Positions 20,401 to 28,150 of a stretch of 64,000 nucleotides of DNA are shown here, piece by piece. The translations under genes and the position numbers were made by a program. The notes under the pieces are model-generated. The model was not told the origin of the DNA and did not search any database. It worked only from the letters and a program-made list of their open reading frames with translations. The stretch comes from Lewinellaceae bacterium (lineage in GTDB: Bacteria; Bacteroidota; Bacteroidia; Chitinophagales; Saprospiraceae): positions 1-64,000 of the forward strand of contig JACJYC010000025.1 of NCBI GenBank assembly GCA_020636325.1, given 5' to 3'. How positions within the stretch are numbered: the stretch's first letter is position 1; each line of letters begins with the position of its first letter.

Positions 20401-21402
20401 ACGCTGGATTGCCATCTTTCCGAGGTCGGACTGAACGGCGCCGGTTCTTCACAAGGAAGCGGCTTCATCTATTCCTGGACCACTGCCGGAGGGTCTTTTG
20501 TTTCCGGGACAACGGTCCTGAATCCGGTTGTCAACGCTCCCGGGCAATACACCCTCCGGGTCGAGAATACGGACAACGGCTGTTCGGCGACCGATCTTGT
20601 TGAAGTAAGCGCTGTTCCTCCGGTTGAAGCGGAGGTGCAGGTAACCCCGCCGCCGTGTTACGGGGATCCCGCCTCGCTGATCATTCAGCATCCGGGCGGC
20701 GGCATCGCACCCTACCTTTATTCCATTGACGGCGGGGACAATTTCAGGACCAACCCCGGGTTCACGGGCATTCCATCCGGCGCCTATGAAGTCGTCGTTC
20801 AGGATGCCGCCGGGTGTGAATTCCGTCAGGAAGTCGCCATTGAGGAACCGAACGAGCTGGAAGTGGCCCTTGACCCGCAAATCGAGGCTGAACTGGGAGA
20901 CCAGATCACCCTTCATGCGCAGGTAAACATTGATTCTTCCGAAATTGCCAGCATCCGGTGGCGGCCGGCCGACCCGCTCAGCTGCAGCGACTGCCTGCAA
21001 CCGACCCTGGAAGCGTTGCAGACCACCATTTTCTCGGTTCAAATTGAAAACAACAACGGCTGCAAGGCCGGGGCGAGCACCCAATTGATCGTGGACCGGA
21101 ATGTGGATATTTTTATACCGAACGGCTTTACCCCCTATAACCAGGACGGTAACAACGACCTGTTCATGATCTTTGCCAAACCCGGGCAGGTGAACAAGGT
21201 TAAATCGCTGCAGATCTTCAACCGCTGGGGCGAACTTGTTTTCGAAGTGTACAATTTCCCGCCCAACGATCCGCTTTACGGATGGGACGGCACGCACAGG
21301 GGCCTGCCGCTTGACCCGGCCGTTTTTGTGTATTGGACGGAAGTGGAATTGATCGATGGTCAGACGGTGCTGCTAAAGGGGGATGTTACCTTGATCAGAT
21401 AA
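14455..21402 (+). CDS. Giant T9SS type B surface protein with 15 tandem Ig-like repeats
   Basis: A 2315-residue secreted protein. In order: a signal peptide (MKQLFTLALLILFAPCLWAG); a choice-of-anchor L domain at about 150-370 (GGGCFDVLNATSQG, FASEEYCEFAGSNFNDVFG); a Calx-beta-like domain at about 385-490; two SprB-like repeats at about 670-805; fifteen tandem Ig/PKD-like repeats of 78-85 residues at 807-2056; another SprB-like repeat; and from 2218 the gliding-motility C-terminal domain (DIFIPNGFTPYNQDGNND, IFNRWGELVFE, GWDGTHRG), which is the type B signal for the type IX secretion system. It probably acts as a cell-surface adhesin, perhaps carried by the gliding machinery. It is not part of an operon, and the 184-base spacer before it shows no strong promoter match. 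Confidence 0.93.
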   Translation: MKQLFTLALLILFAPCLWAGKIYKILADGPTTRLAISSPDSQTTYEIGGLEPGKNYWVYVNGLNGEKAGLRPLSKTAKGGQWESRRLLSDVGASESVEVRFAVPGAVYWISILQETPDESPVAKVLAGITASSNGDAQYLIQNVFIGGGCFDVLNATSQGTSTQIGTFSNGGSSININTGVILSTGNVTNAAGPNNSPSTGSNFNNASNDPDLAALVNNGSLFDAAVIEFEFTPTISQVSFEYAFASEEYCEFAGSNFNDVFGFFISGPGINGPFSNNAVNIALIPGTNNPVAINTVNHFSNTAYYHDNNPPGQSTTCNTGEAAAIGTIAYDGFTTVLTAVADVVPCETYHIKLAIADRGDSAYDSAVFLKANSFNAGTSSTLITPSISGVAFSDNTAYEQCGDGVFTFVRDNSFISEPFEFSFTVSSSSTATPGLDYVVFPTTITFAPGQTTLQLPVEILADNLAEGVESIILEYDNPCSCFPQQVELFIYDPPALEVFVPDEFVCQGLNTTITPQVNGGAPDYTFVWSNNTTGSDFTVAPPAGATNYSVTVTDACGEQAATSFQIQSFKPTATIAGQGAICDGNNTAFVEVYFTGEPPYSVTYSVNGFSTTVNNIIDNPAQVPVQDVGPVTLVSASANGCPANVTGSALVTQTQVAVNPSITPLVCYGVDDGAIGLQVSGGQEPYSITWDNNLGPGDYQQNLEPGDYHVTVVDDNGCLAFAEVSLLPPPLFQADIVQVHNVDCNNPLGGIDVNITGGVGSLLFNWSNGTFNQNLSGVEPGYYDIAVYDANGCQATAGANIINNINYPNAVVADGNTLDCLNPSVLISGLGSSQGANISYQWLDENNQVIPGAVNRDYTASAPGQYTLIVTNTVNGCSKEASTEVILDADLPTADAGPGGEITCLEPTLTLDGSASSQGAGIEYVWTSSGGHILSGAHSLSPVVGTGGTYFLQVSNADNGCVSRDTVVITADQDFPAVQVDAPGLINCYDPVATLSAGTSNAGTNFAVAWTSGDGHFTGPLDDLVTTADSPGNYTVAVINLDNGCETEKTVSIGEDFVQPVAEAGPPSELSCQTSSAALNGAGSSQGSQYAYSWVTADGQVNSGQHSLNAMVNSAGTYTLQVLNTTNGCQAEDSVQITENSDSPAIAAAADGILTCANTSVQLSGAGSDSGPDFQATWTGPSGGNIEFPDSLVTSVDQPGIYTLSVTNLDNSCVSSLTVNVGQDIAPPAASAGPDRTLTCFEPAVDLDGSLSDQTPEMVLQWTDAAGQPIGTSGQPVVSTTLPGIYYLSVLDQDNGCSSTDSVEVLIDQVKPLANAGLDNEINCATPVYQLTGSAADTGPAYELAWTNLTGTEPIPAVLSPSFSAPGTFELKVTNLDNGCFSTDTVAVTANFNQPEASISGLAVLNCTDTQILLNSSVAGPSTQLTYSWTTDAGHFTGSTASPDASVDQPGLYILRVQDLESFCVDTALWNINQDIALPIVAIATPEIITCSSPEVTLDGSASSAGPEYEYSWSTADGELSGNSDDPVAAAASPGKYTLSVLDTGNGCSSQSEVLVEQDPNIPVADAGLEKQITCDVPQVNLGGSGTTQGAGIIYEWLTPAGGSVSDPGQSLTTTQAPGTYILKVINQNNDCVALDTVVVAIDTLSPVAAAGPDLVLTCEQTGGELTSAGSSTGPGFSYAWSRSDGIALGANPVLPVNAAGTYSIEVTNNATGCRSTDAAVVSMDTLHPVVAIDQPDLLTCTALSLALNAQAQGNHQLSYEWSSDNGNIISGGNGLQPVVNSTGEYELLVTNLVNGCQAAGTVEVGIDTVHPVVQIVDPQILNCQQTSITLDAGASQQTGFEYEWSTVGGRILSGQNALMPVVDKKGTYTLTVLNPDNGCESMSSVLVEEDVDLPQLAIAEPDVLTCAVTSVTLQGSSNGNYQYTWSGPGVPGGTGLQLTVSQPGEYRLQAIDPTNNCRNDIEVTVDQDIEAPVADAGTGGTLDCHLSEVGLNGAGSSQGSGFIYSWTTAGGSFVSGTTVLNPVVNAPGQYTLRVENTDNGCSATDLVEVSAVPPVEAEVQVTPPPCYGDPASLIIQHPGGGIAPYLYSIDGGDNFRTNPGFTGIPSGAYEVVVQDAAGCEFRQEVAIEEPNELEVALDPQIEAELGDQITLHAQVNIDSSEIASIRWRPADPLSCSDCLQPTLEALQTTIFSVQIENNNGCKAGASTQLIVDRNVDIFIPNGFTPYNQDGNNDLFMIFAKPGQVNKVKSLQIFNRWGELVFEVYNFPPNDPLYGWDGTHRGLPLDPAVFVYWTEVELIDGQTVLLKGDVTLIR
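16873..20622 (+). repeat. Fifteen-unit coding tandem repeat, about 250 bp per unit
   Basis: This coding block encodes 15 consecutive units, most opening P-x-A/V-x-A and having the pattern (I/L)xC ... Y.W(S/T) ... GxYxLxVxNxxNGC. The block is 3750 bases, an average of 250 per unit. The units have diverged strongly at DNA level, so this is an old protein-domain array, not a recent expansion. Every unit keeps exactly two cysteines, one after the first strand and one in the NGC-like turn near its end. Confidence 0.9.
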
Positions 21403-21423
21403 CCGGAAAATGATAAAAATCAA

Positions 21424-21453
21424 GAAGCCCGTCCGGATTTCCGGACGGGCTTC
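21424..21453. terminator. Bidirectional terminator hairpin
   Basis: A perfect stem of 13-14 base pairs (GAAGCCCGTCCGG paired with CCGGACGGGCTTC) with a tiny AT loop. It lies 21 bases after the giant surface-protein gene and just past the 3' end of the minus-strand tRNA gene. On the minus strand it is followed by a T-rich run, so it probably ends transcripts from both sides. Confidence 0.85.
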
Positions 21454-21460
21454 AACTTTG

Positions 21461-21533
<73 letters not shown>

Positions 21534-21547
21534 GTATTTGTGGGCTG

Positions 21548-21555
21548 CAAAGATA
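21548..21555 (-). promoter_or_regulatory. -7 element for tRNA-fMet
   Basis: The minus strand reads TATCTTTG, a full match to TAnnTTTG, 15 bases before the 5' end of the mature tRNA. No clear -33 element is seen; the 21560-21614 stretch is very AT-rich. Confidence 0.5.
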
Positions 21556-21614
21556 ACAGCCTTTTTTGATTTTAAAATTCTTTTTCAAAAAAAATTGAAA
21601 AAAAATCCAACTCC

Positions 21615-23996
21615 TCATTGCCGGACAAGCCGGAGAACGGTTTCAACTACATCCTCGCTGTTCGGCTTTGAAAAATAGTCCCCATCCGAGCCGTAGGGCG
21701 GCCGGTGAGCCCTGGCGGTTAATGTGACCGGGGGGGCATCCAGCCACCGGTACCCGCCCTGGACCTCCAGCACCTGTTGCATCATGTAAGCGGTGGTTCC
21801 GCCGGGTACGTCCTCGTCCATGAACAGGATTCTGTTGGTCTTTTTCAGGGATTCCAGGATGCGGTGATGGATATCAAAGGGCAATAAGGTCTGAACATCG
21901 ATCAACTCTACGGAAATGCCGCGCGATTTAAGCAGCTCCATGCCTTCGAGCGCAACCCGGACGCTGGACCCGTAGGTGACCAGGGTAACGTCCGATCCTT
22001 CCTGCAGGACATCCGGTACCCCCAGCGGCAATCGGAGCTGTTCGAGGTTATCCGGTACAGGTTCCTTCAGCCGGTAACCGTTCAGGCATTCAATGATAAT
22101 GCCCGGGTCGTCACCGTGAAGCAGCGTATTGTAAAACCCGGCAGCCCGGGTCATGTCCCGCGGAGTGATGACATAAATGCCGCGCAGGGCGTTCAGCACC
22201 ATCCCCATCGGGGAGCCGGAGTGCCAGATCCCTTCCAGCCGGTGCCCCCGGGTCCGGATAATCGCCGGCGCCATTTGTTTGCCGTTGGACCTGTACCTGA
22301 CGGTCGCCAGGTCGTCGGTCAGGGCGGATAAACCGTACACCAGATAATCCAGGTACTGGATCTCGGCGATCGGCCGCCACCCCCTCATGGAGAGTCCGAT
22401 CGCCTGTCCGACAATGGTCCATTCCCGGATGCCGGTGTCAAAAATGCGGCTTTCCCCGTATTTTTGCTGGATTCCGGCCAGCCCCTGATTCACATCACCG
22501 ATCTTGCCGACATCCTCTCCGAAGGCGATGAGGTTGGAATGGGTTGAGAATGCATGGTCAAAAAAGCGATTCAGGATCTCATAGCCGTTCCTGCGTTCGG
22601 GGTTGGGGCCGTAAACCGGTCCGACCGGGGCCACCGCGAGCGCGGAATTCGGGGAAGAAGAGTACAGCTGGGCATGGTAGTGCCTTTCGGCGGTCTGATA
22701 ACAAGCCCTGATCCAGGATTCCAGTTTGGGCAGCGCCGGTTCTGACCCGCCGGCCGAGATTTCAAACAGCATTTTGCGGGCGTTCTTCAGCACTTCGCTG
22801 ATAACCGGCGTTTTGAGTGCCGATAGTTCTTTTTTCAGCTCAACCGCATTGGGCCGCTGATCGGAAATGGCGGCATAGATCTGTTCCAGTTCCTTTAAAC
22901 GAGTTCCGGCGTAGTGGTTGCAGCGTTTCCAGGCCTTGTCGCGGCTTTCCTTTACCTTCAGCCTGGCCGTTGTCCGTATTTCGTGCAGTTTTTCTTCGGT
23001 GGCATACCCTTCTCTGACCAGCCATCCCTTCATTTGTTCCAGACAGTCGGTCTGTTTTTCCCATTGAAGGCGGTCCGGCGACTTATACCGCTCATGGGAG
23101 CCGGAGGTGGAGTGGCCCTGGGGTTGGGTTAGTTCTTCAATATGGAACAGGGCGGGTTGATGTTTTTGGCGCACCTCGGCAAGGCCGGTTTCAAAGAGCC
23201 TGAGCAGCTCCGGGTATTTCCAGCCTTTTTCTTTAAGGATGCGGACCCCGCCTGAAGACCGGCGATCCGGCTCGAACCCGGCCAGTGCAGCGGAGATGCT
23301 GCCTTTGGTGGTTTGGAACTCTTTGGCAACGGAAATGCCGTAACCGTCGTCCCAGACGAAGACAGCCAAGGGGACCTGCATTACGCCGGCGGCATTGACC
23401 GTTTCCCAGAATACGCCTTCGGTGGTACTGGCATCGCCGATGGTGCAGGCGACGATTTCGTTCCCGGCATTGGAAAAGCCGGAAACCACCCCGGCTTCCC
23501 GGTATTTTTTTGAAGCCAGAGCGAGGCCGAGCGAACGCGCCATTTGTCCGCCTGTACTGGATATGTCGGCGCTGACATTGAATTGGTTGACGTGCGGCAG
23601 CCAGTTGCCTTCGCTGTCAATAAAAGGCGTTGCGAAGTGGCTGTTCATTTGCCTGCCGCCGGAGAACGGGTCGTGGTCGGGATCGGCGTAGAGTTGTGCG
23701 AAAAAATCCTCAACCGTGCAAAGGTTGAGCGCGAGCATTAGCGTAAGGTCGCGGTAATAACCCGAGCGGAAATCTCCGGGTTGCAGAAAATGGGCGAGGG
23801 CGACCTGCGGGACTTCTTTGCCGTCGCCGGTAATGCCGAATTTGGCCTTGCCGGTGAGAACTTCTCTGCGGGCCAGCAAGGAGGCTTCCCGGCTCAGGCA
23901 GCAGATCTCGAAATCATGCAGGTAGGTCTCAGCATTGTATAATGGTCTGTTTTCGGTTCGGCGCTTTCTGGTTTCGAACGCAATGTCTTCACTCAT
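21615..23996 (-). CDS. Fused alpha/beta 2-oxoacid dehydrogenase E1
   Basis: A 793-residue thiamine-diphosphate enzyme with E1-alpha (about 1-430) and E1-beta (about 450-793) in one chain, as is common in Bacteroidota. The alpha half has the thiamine motif GDASTTEGVFWETVN followed by VWDDGYGIS. The beta half begins near NRFFDHAFSTHSNLIAFGEDVG and includes a QYLDYLVYGLSALTDDLAT region and GSSVRVALEGMELL. The likely substrates are branched-chain 2-oxoacids, feeding branched-chain acyl-CoA synthesis, but pyruvate cannot be excluded. E2 and E3 genes are not nearby. A -7 element (TAACTTTG on the minus strand) lies at 24074-24081. Confidence 0.9.
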   Translation of the reverse strand: MSEDIAFETRKRRTENRPLYNAETYLHDFEICCLSREASLLARREVLTGKAKFGITGDGKEVPQVALAHFLQPGDFRSGYYRDLTLMLALNLCTVEDFFAQLYADPDHDPFSGGRQMNSHFATPFIDSEGNWLPHVNQFNVSADISSTGGQMARSLGLALASKKYREAGVVSGFSNAGNEIVACTIGDASTTEGVFWETVNAAGVMQVPLAVFVWDDGYGISVAKEFQTTKGSISAALAGFEPDRRSSGGVRILKEKGWKYPELLRLFETGLAEVRQKHQPALFHIEELTQPQGHSTSGSHERYKSPDRLQWEKQTDCLEQMKGWLVREGYATEEKLHEIRTTARLKVKESRDKAWKRCNHYAGTRLKELEQIYAAISDQRPNAVELKKELSALKTPVISEVLKNARKMLFEISAGGSEPALPKLESWIRACYQTAERHYHAQLYSSSPNSALAVAPVGPVYGPNPERRNGYEILNRFFDHAFSTHSNLIAFGEDVGKIGDVNQGLAGIQQKYGESRIFDTGIREWTIVGQAIGLSMRGWRPIAEIQYLDYLVYGLSALTDDLATVRYRSNGKQMAPAIIRTRGHRLEGIWHSGSPMGMVLNALRGIYVITPRDMTRAAGFYNTLLHGDDPGIIIECLNGYRLKEPVPDNLEQLRLPLGVPDVLQEGSDVTLVTYGSSVRVALEGMELLKSRGISVELIDVQTLLPFDIHHRILESLKKTNRILFMDEDVPGGTTAYMMQQVLEVQGGYRWLDAPPVTLTARAHRPPYGSDGDYFSKPNSEDVVETVLRLVRQ

Positions 23997-24073
23997 TCAA
24001 GGTAAAATTTGGTTAGGCAAGGCCGCAAGGTTTGTTGTCGGAATAAAATTCCGAAAGCCCTTGATTTTTGTAA

Positions 24074-24081
24074 CAAAGTTA
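24074..24081 (-). promoter_or_regulatory. -7 element for fused E1 gene
   Basis: The minus strand reads TAACTTTG, matching TAnnTTTG, roughly 75 bases before the E1 start. No well-spaced -33 TTG was identified. Confidence 0.4.
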
Positions 24082-24219
24082 AACAAAATTTTGTTGAATT
24101 TGAACAGGGACTTTCAGCCTGATGCGCGGACCTCAGTTACTTTAAAACGGGATTGCGTCTTAAAAAGGTCGTTAACAAGCATTAACGAATCATTAACCGG
24201 GTAACAAAAATATTTAGGC

Positions 24220-24227
24220 TACTTTTG
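24220..24227 (+). promoter_or_regulatory. -7 element for DUF1573 gene
   Basis: TACTTTTG matches TAnnTTTG and lies about 35 bases before the DUF1573 ATG. Upstream, TTAAC and ATTAAC occur repeatedly (24170-24197), but no strict TTG -33 element sits at 19-23 bases. Confidence 0.5.
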
Positions 24228-24261
24228 CCATTATATCGTTAAAACAAAAAAAATCACCGTA

Positions 24262-24741
24262 ATGAAAAGATTATTTTCTCTCTTTACCATGCTGATTGCC
24301 ATCACCTCATTCGCCGTTGCACAGACCAACGTTACGCCTGTTGACGCAACGACGCCTGAAAAGGTAGGTGGCCCGAACATGAAATTTGAAACGATGGAAG
24401 TTGACTACGGCACCATTGAACAAGGCGCCGATCCCTACCGCGTTTTCAAATTCACGAACGTAGGTACCGAACCGCTCGTGATCAAAAGCGCCAAAGGCAG
24501 CTGCGGATGTACGATCCCGACCTATCCGAAAGAGCCGATCCTGCCTGGCCAGACCAACGAGATCAAAGTAAAATATGACACCAACCGCCCTGGCCCCTTC
24601 ACCAAGCGCGTAACACTGACCACCAACGTCAGCGAAGATCCGGTCGTTTTGACCATTAAAGGGGTTGTGAACAAAAAGGCTGAGGAGCAAGAAGGTTTGC
24701 CCTTGAACAAAAGCGGCCTGTTCAATAACAACGGCAACTAA
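24262..24741 (+). CDS. DUF1573 secreted protein
   Basis: A 159-residue protein with a cleavable signal peptide (MKRLFSLFTMLIAITSFAVA). It has the DUF1573 immunoglobulin-like domain at about 40-140: FKFTNVGTEPLVIKSAKGSC, the paired cysteines of GSCGCT, then KYDTNRPGPFTKRVTLTTN. The family is abundant in Bacteroidota and related to ASH/MSP-type domains; its function is unknown, probably in the periplasm or at the surface. Its own promoter and a strong terminator (24784-24816) make it a single-gene unit. Confidence 0.9.
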   Translation: MKRLFSLFTMLIAITSFAVAQTNVTPVDATTPEKVGGPNMKFETMEVDYGTIEQGADPYRVFKFTNVGTEPLVIKSAKGSCGCTIPTYPKEPILPGQTNEIKVKYDTNRPGPFTKRVTLTTNVSEDPVVLTIKGVVNKKAEEQEGLPLNKSGLFNNNGN

Positions 24742-24783
24742 TAAAAGGCTGTTATTCAGCGCTTTTATCAATCATAACAAAAA

Positions 24784-24816
24784 AGCCGGCGCGGAATATC
24801 CGCGTCGGCTTTTTTG
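24784..24816 (+). terminator. Rho-independent terminator after DUF1573 gene
   Basis: AGCCGGCGCGGA and TCCGCGTCGGCT form an 11-12 bp stem with one G:U pair and an ATA loop, followed by six T residues and TGTTTG. It ends the DUF1573 transcript. Confidence 0.9.
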
Positions 24817-24827
24817 TTTGTCCGGTA

Positions 24828-24925
24828 CCAAAAAAAAACCCTTGCTTCTTGGAAGCAAGGGCCTCTAACCCAAACAAATAAACACAAAAACTACTTTTAG
24901 ATACACAATATTACGGCATTTCTTC
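24828..24925 (-). ncRNA. Candidate small RNA with terminator
   Basis: On the minus strand a T-rich stretch (GTAGTTTTTGTGTTTATTTG, then TTTGGGTTAGAGG) runs into a perfect 10-bp hairpin (CCCTTGCTTC with GAAGCAAGGG, 3-base loop) and nine T residues, the structure of a Rho-independent terminator. No open reading frame ends here. A weak -7 element (TATCATTG, one mismatch) lies at 24926-24933. The transcript would be about 95 bases. The rest of the 24817-25294 spacer is AT-rich, and nothing else was recognised in it. The hairpin could instead be a plain terminator for readthrough from the plus-strand gene's antisense side. Confidence 0.3.
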
Positions 24926-25294
24926 CAATGATACAATTTTTTCACCTTAAAAAATTTATAAAAAAAACGTATTTCGTTTAAAATGCTGTATATCAGATTT
25001 TTATATACGATATTGTCGTTACGGGTAGCGCAGCCCGGCAGAAAACGGATGATGGGGTAGTGTTACAACAACCGGCATCCTAAAAAAAACGGAATTAATA
25101 TCGATTTGTGACATTTCAAAGTACGGTTAAATTTTTTACTATATTGATTAATAATACTTTATGGGAATTTCAGTGACAAAAAATAACCGCTCTGTTGCTC
25201 TGCCCGCCTTATTTTTTGGCCCCGCCCGTTATTTGCGTTTCCAAGATTCGGTTGCAACCTTTATATTTAGTCCCGGAATTCGAAATTTTCATCC

Positions 25295-27724
25295 ATGAAA
25301 ATACTCAAATTTTTATCAGCCCTGGTCATTACCGGCGCGCTTTTGTTTGTTTTGGGCATGGAAAAGCCATTTGGGGTGCAGCTGCCGCCCATAGGCGGGT
25401 TTTTCAGCCCCTTTTCAGGATTCTGGCAAAACGCGGAGTCCGCCGGCGCTTACAAGAGCGGGGCGCTGAACATTGAAGGCACAACAGCGCCGGTGAAAGT
25501 GATCTTTGACCGCCGCATGGTGCCCCATATCTTTGCTCAAAGCGCCGAGGATGCGGTTTTTGCGCAAGGATATATTCACGCCAGGTTCAGGCTGTGGCAG
25601 ATGGATATTTCCGCCCGGGCCACCGGCGGGACCGTAGCCGAAGTTGTCGGAGAGAGCGGCTTGAACAACGACAAGGAGCAACGCCGCAAAGGGATGGTCT
25701 TCGCTGCGGAGAAAACGGTGAAAAACTGGCAGAACGCTCCCTTCGAATGGGGCCTGATCCAGGCTTACACCAACGGCGTCAATGCCTATATCGATCAATT
25801 GTCCCCGAAGGATTACCCGCTTGAATTCAAATTGCTCAATTACCGTCCGGAGCATTGGACACCGCTGAAATCCGCTTTGTTCTTCAAAAAGATGTCGGAA
25901 ACCTTATGCGGCAGGAGCGATGACATTGCCGCTACCAGAGCCCTCCGCAAGGTCGGAAAGCCCTTGTACGACTTTTTATTCCCGGAGTACAACCCGCAGC
26001 AATCTCCGGTCATTCCCATCGGCACCCCCTGGGACTTTACGCCGGTCGAAATCCCGCCGGCGCCGGAAAATAAGGTCATGATCGGCAACCTGTCGCCTGA
26101 TTTTAACCCTGCGCAACCCCTGCCGTTTATGGGGAGCAACAACTGGGCGCTGTCCGGCGCAAAAACGGCTTCCGGCTATCCGGTGCTGTGCAGCGATCCG
26201 CACCTCCAGCTGACCCTGCCTTCCGTCTGGTTCGAAGTGCAATTGAACGCGCCGGGACTGAACGCATACGGGGTATCCTTTCCGAGCCTTCCCGGCATTT
26301 TGATCGGCTTCAACGATCATGTCGCCTGGGCCGAAACCAATGTCGAACAGGATGTCCTGGATTGGTACGCCATCACGTGGGTGAATGAAGAAAAAACCAA
26401 ATACCTCCTGGACAACAAACCGGTGAATGTGGAGATCCGGGAAGAAACCATCCTGGTGCGCGGTCAGGAACCCGTGGTTGAGAAGGTCAAATACACGGTC
26501 TGGGGCCCGGTGGTGACCGAATTCCCGGATAATTCGCACACTGACCTGGCCATGCGCTGGGTGGCGCATGATGCCCAGAATGACGGCGTATCCCATGACA
26601 TCGGGACCTTTTTCAACCTCATGCGAGCGACCAACTACGAGGATTATTCAAAGGCCCTGAGCACGTATGATAACCCGGCGCAAAACTTTGCTTTTGCTGC
26701 CCGTGACGGAGATATCGCGCTAAAGGTCAACGGCCGCTTTCCGCTGCGCCGCCCGGGGCAGGGCAAATTTGTACAGGACGGCAGCATATCCGGTTCGGCC
26801 TGGCCCGGCTTTATTCCCATGGATCAGGTCCCGCAGGTGAAAAACCCGGAAAGGGGGTTTGTCGCTTCCTCCAATCAGCGCTCAACCGGGCTGGACTATC
26901 CCTATTATTATTTCGGTTATTTTGACGATTACAGGGGCCGCTATATCAACCGGACCTTATCCTCCCGTTCAGGGTTCACACTGGAAGATATGGCCGCTTT
27001 GCAGAACGATGACTACAGCCTGAAGGCAGAAGAAGGCGTACCTTTATTGGTCTCATTGCTGGACAACAGCAAGCTGAGTCCCGGAGAACAATCCATGCTG
27101 GATACGCTGAAAGCCTGGGATTTCCGGTTCACAGCCGATATCAAAGCGCCGCTGATCTTTGAGGAGTGGATGCGGCAGGTTGCCTTGCTGGCCTTCGATG
27201 AAGTGGAGGAAACGGCCGGTGAGCCCATCATCCTGCCGGAGACCTGGCGAATGATCGATCTGCTGGCGCACCAACCGCAAGATACCATTTTTGACAACCG
27301 TTCCACACCTGAGACCGAGGATGCGGGCATGATCGTTTCGAAGGCCTTTCACCAGGCGGCCGCAACAATTTCCGATCATTGGGCAGACCCTGCCTATACC
27401 TGGAAGGACGCGAAAGGGACCGAGATCCGGCACCTGGCCCGCCTTCCCGGTATGGGATCCGGCCTGATGCCCATCGGCGGTTACCGCGACGCGCCCAATG
27501 CACTTTCCCGTACGGCAGGCCCTTCCTGGCGGATGATCGTTGAGCTTGGGCCGCAGGTGAAAGCGCGCGGCATCTACCCCGGCGGCCAGTCCGGAAACCC
27601 CGGGAGCCGGTACTACGACAACATGATCGGCGAATGGTCAAAAGGAAAGTATCAGGATCTGATTTTCATGAAGTCGCCGGATGATGATCCGCAATCCGTT
27701 TTATTCACCCTGGAAATTAATTGA
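25295..27724 (+). CDS. Penicillin acylase family amidase
   Basis: An 809-residue Ntn-hydrolase precursor of the penicillin/acyl-homoserine-lactone acylase family. A hydrophobic N-terminus (LSALVITGALLFVLG) directs it to the periplasm or membrane. The alpha chain and spacer precede the autocatalytic cleavage site G|SNNWALSG, with the nucleophilic serine at residue 281. CSDPHLQLTLPSVWFEVQL follows, as expected at the start of the beta chain. The family hydrolyses N-acyl amides such as penicillins, acyl-homoserine lactones or acylated peptides; which one is not predictable here. The next gene overlaps its stop codon by one base. Confidence 0.9.
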   Translation: MKILKFLSALVITGALLFVLGMEKPFGVQLPPIGGFFSPFSGFWQNAESAGAYKSGALNIEGTTAPVKVIFDRRMVPHIFAQSAEDAVFAQGYIHARFRLWQMDISARATGGTVAEVVGESGLNNDKEQRRKGMVFAAEKTVKNWQNAPFEWGLIQAYTNGVNAYIDQLSPKDYPLEFKLLNYRPEHWTPLKSALFFKKMSETLCGRSDDIAATRALRKVGKPLYDFLFPEYNPQQSPVIPIGTPWDFTPVEIPPAPENKVMIGNLSPDFNPAQPLPFMGSNNWALSGAKTASGYPVLCSDPHLQLTLPSVWFEVQLNAPGLNAYGVSFPSLPGILIGFNDHVAWAETNVEQDVLDWYAITWVNEEKTKYLLDNKPVNVEIREETILVRGQEPVVEKVKYTVWGPVVTEFPDNSHTDLAMRWVAHDAQNDGVSHDIGTFFNLMRATNYEDYSKALSTYDNPAQNFAFAARDGDIALKVNGRFPLRRPGQGKFVQDGSISGSAWPGFIPMDQVPQVKNPERGFVASSNQRSTGLDYPYYYFGYFDDYRGRYINRTLSSRSGFTLEDMAALQNDDYSLKAEEGVPLLVSLLDNSKLSPGEQSMLDTLKAWDFRFTADIKAPLIFEEWMRQVALLAFDEVEETAGEPIILPETWRMIDLLAHQPQDTIFDNRSTPETEDAGMIVSKAFHQAAATISDHWADPAYTWKDAKGTEIRHLARLPGMGSGLMPIGGYRDAPNALSRTAGPSWRMIVELGPQVKARGIYPGGQSGNPGSRYYDNMIGEWSKGKYQDLIFMKSPDDDPQSVLFTLEIN

Positions 27725-28077
27725 TGATGATCCGTTCTTTATTGTGGCTATCGGCAACTGTACTGGTTGCCGGCCTGATCCTGGGTTTTGTCCTGCCGTG
27801 GTGGATCCTTGCATTGGTAGGCGCCGCAGGAGCCTGGCTGTTGAAAACCCCGCCTTCAGCGGCCTGGATCGGCGGTTTCGTCGGCGGCGCGCTGGTGTGG
27901 GGCGGTCTTGCATTCTGGATCGATAACGGCAATTCAGGCATCTTGTCCGGCAGGATCGCGGGATTGGCAGGCGCTGAAAGCCGTTACGCCATTCTGCTGG
28001 CTACCGCGGTATTCGGGGCTTTGCTGGCTTCTTTCGGCGCGCTAACCGGCAGCCTCGCCCGCCGGGCCATCGCCTGA
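27724..28077 (+). CDS. Small three-to-four-helix membrane protein
   Basis: A 117-residue protein of unknown family, made almost entirely of hydrophobic segments (LWLSATVLVAGLILGFVLP, WWILALVGAAGAWLL, WIGGFVGGALVWGGLAFW, then a C-terminal helix). The ATG overlaps the TGA of the acylase gene (TGATG), so translation is probably coupled and the two form an operon. An in-frame TTG at 27721 is less likely. A role as a membrane partner of the acylase is possible but unsupported by any motif. Confidence 0.7.
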   Translation: MMIRSLLWLSATVLVAGLILGFVLPWWILALVGAAGAWLLKTPPSAAWIGGFVGGALVWGGLAFWIDNGNSGILSGRIAGLAGAESRYAILLATAVFGALLASFGALTGSLARRAIA

Positions 28078-28082
28078 AAAAG

Positions 28083-28115
28083 GAAAAGCGAAACCAAAAC
28101 AGTTCCGCTTTTCAA
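28083..28115. terminator. Shared terminator between convergent genes
   Basis: AAAAGCGAAAC and GTTCCGCTTTT pair over 11 bases with one A/C mismatch around a short A-rich loop, flanked by A-rich and T-rich runs. It sits between the acylase/membrane-protein pair on the plus strand and leuB on the minus strand. Confidence 0.6.
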
Positions 28116-28150
28116 AATCACTCAAATCGTTTATTCTTCCGGTCGGCGCA

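Noticed and set aside
16873..20622. Possible CRISPR or non-coding satellite array
   Set aside because: The periodicity is at protein level, the unit is about 250 bp, DNA copies are divergent and the frame is open throughout.
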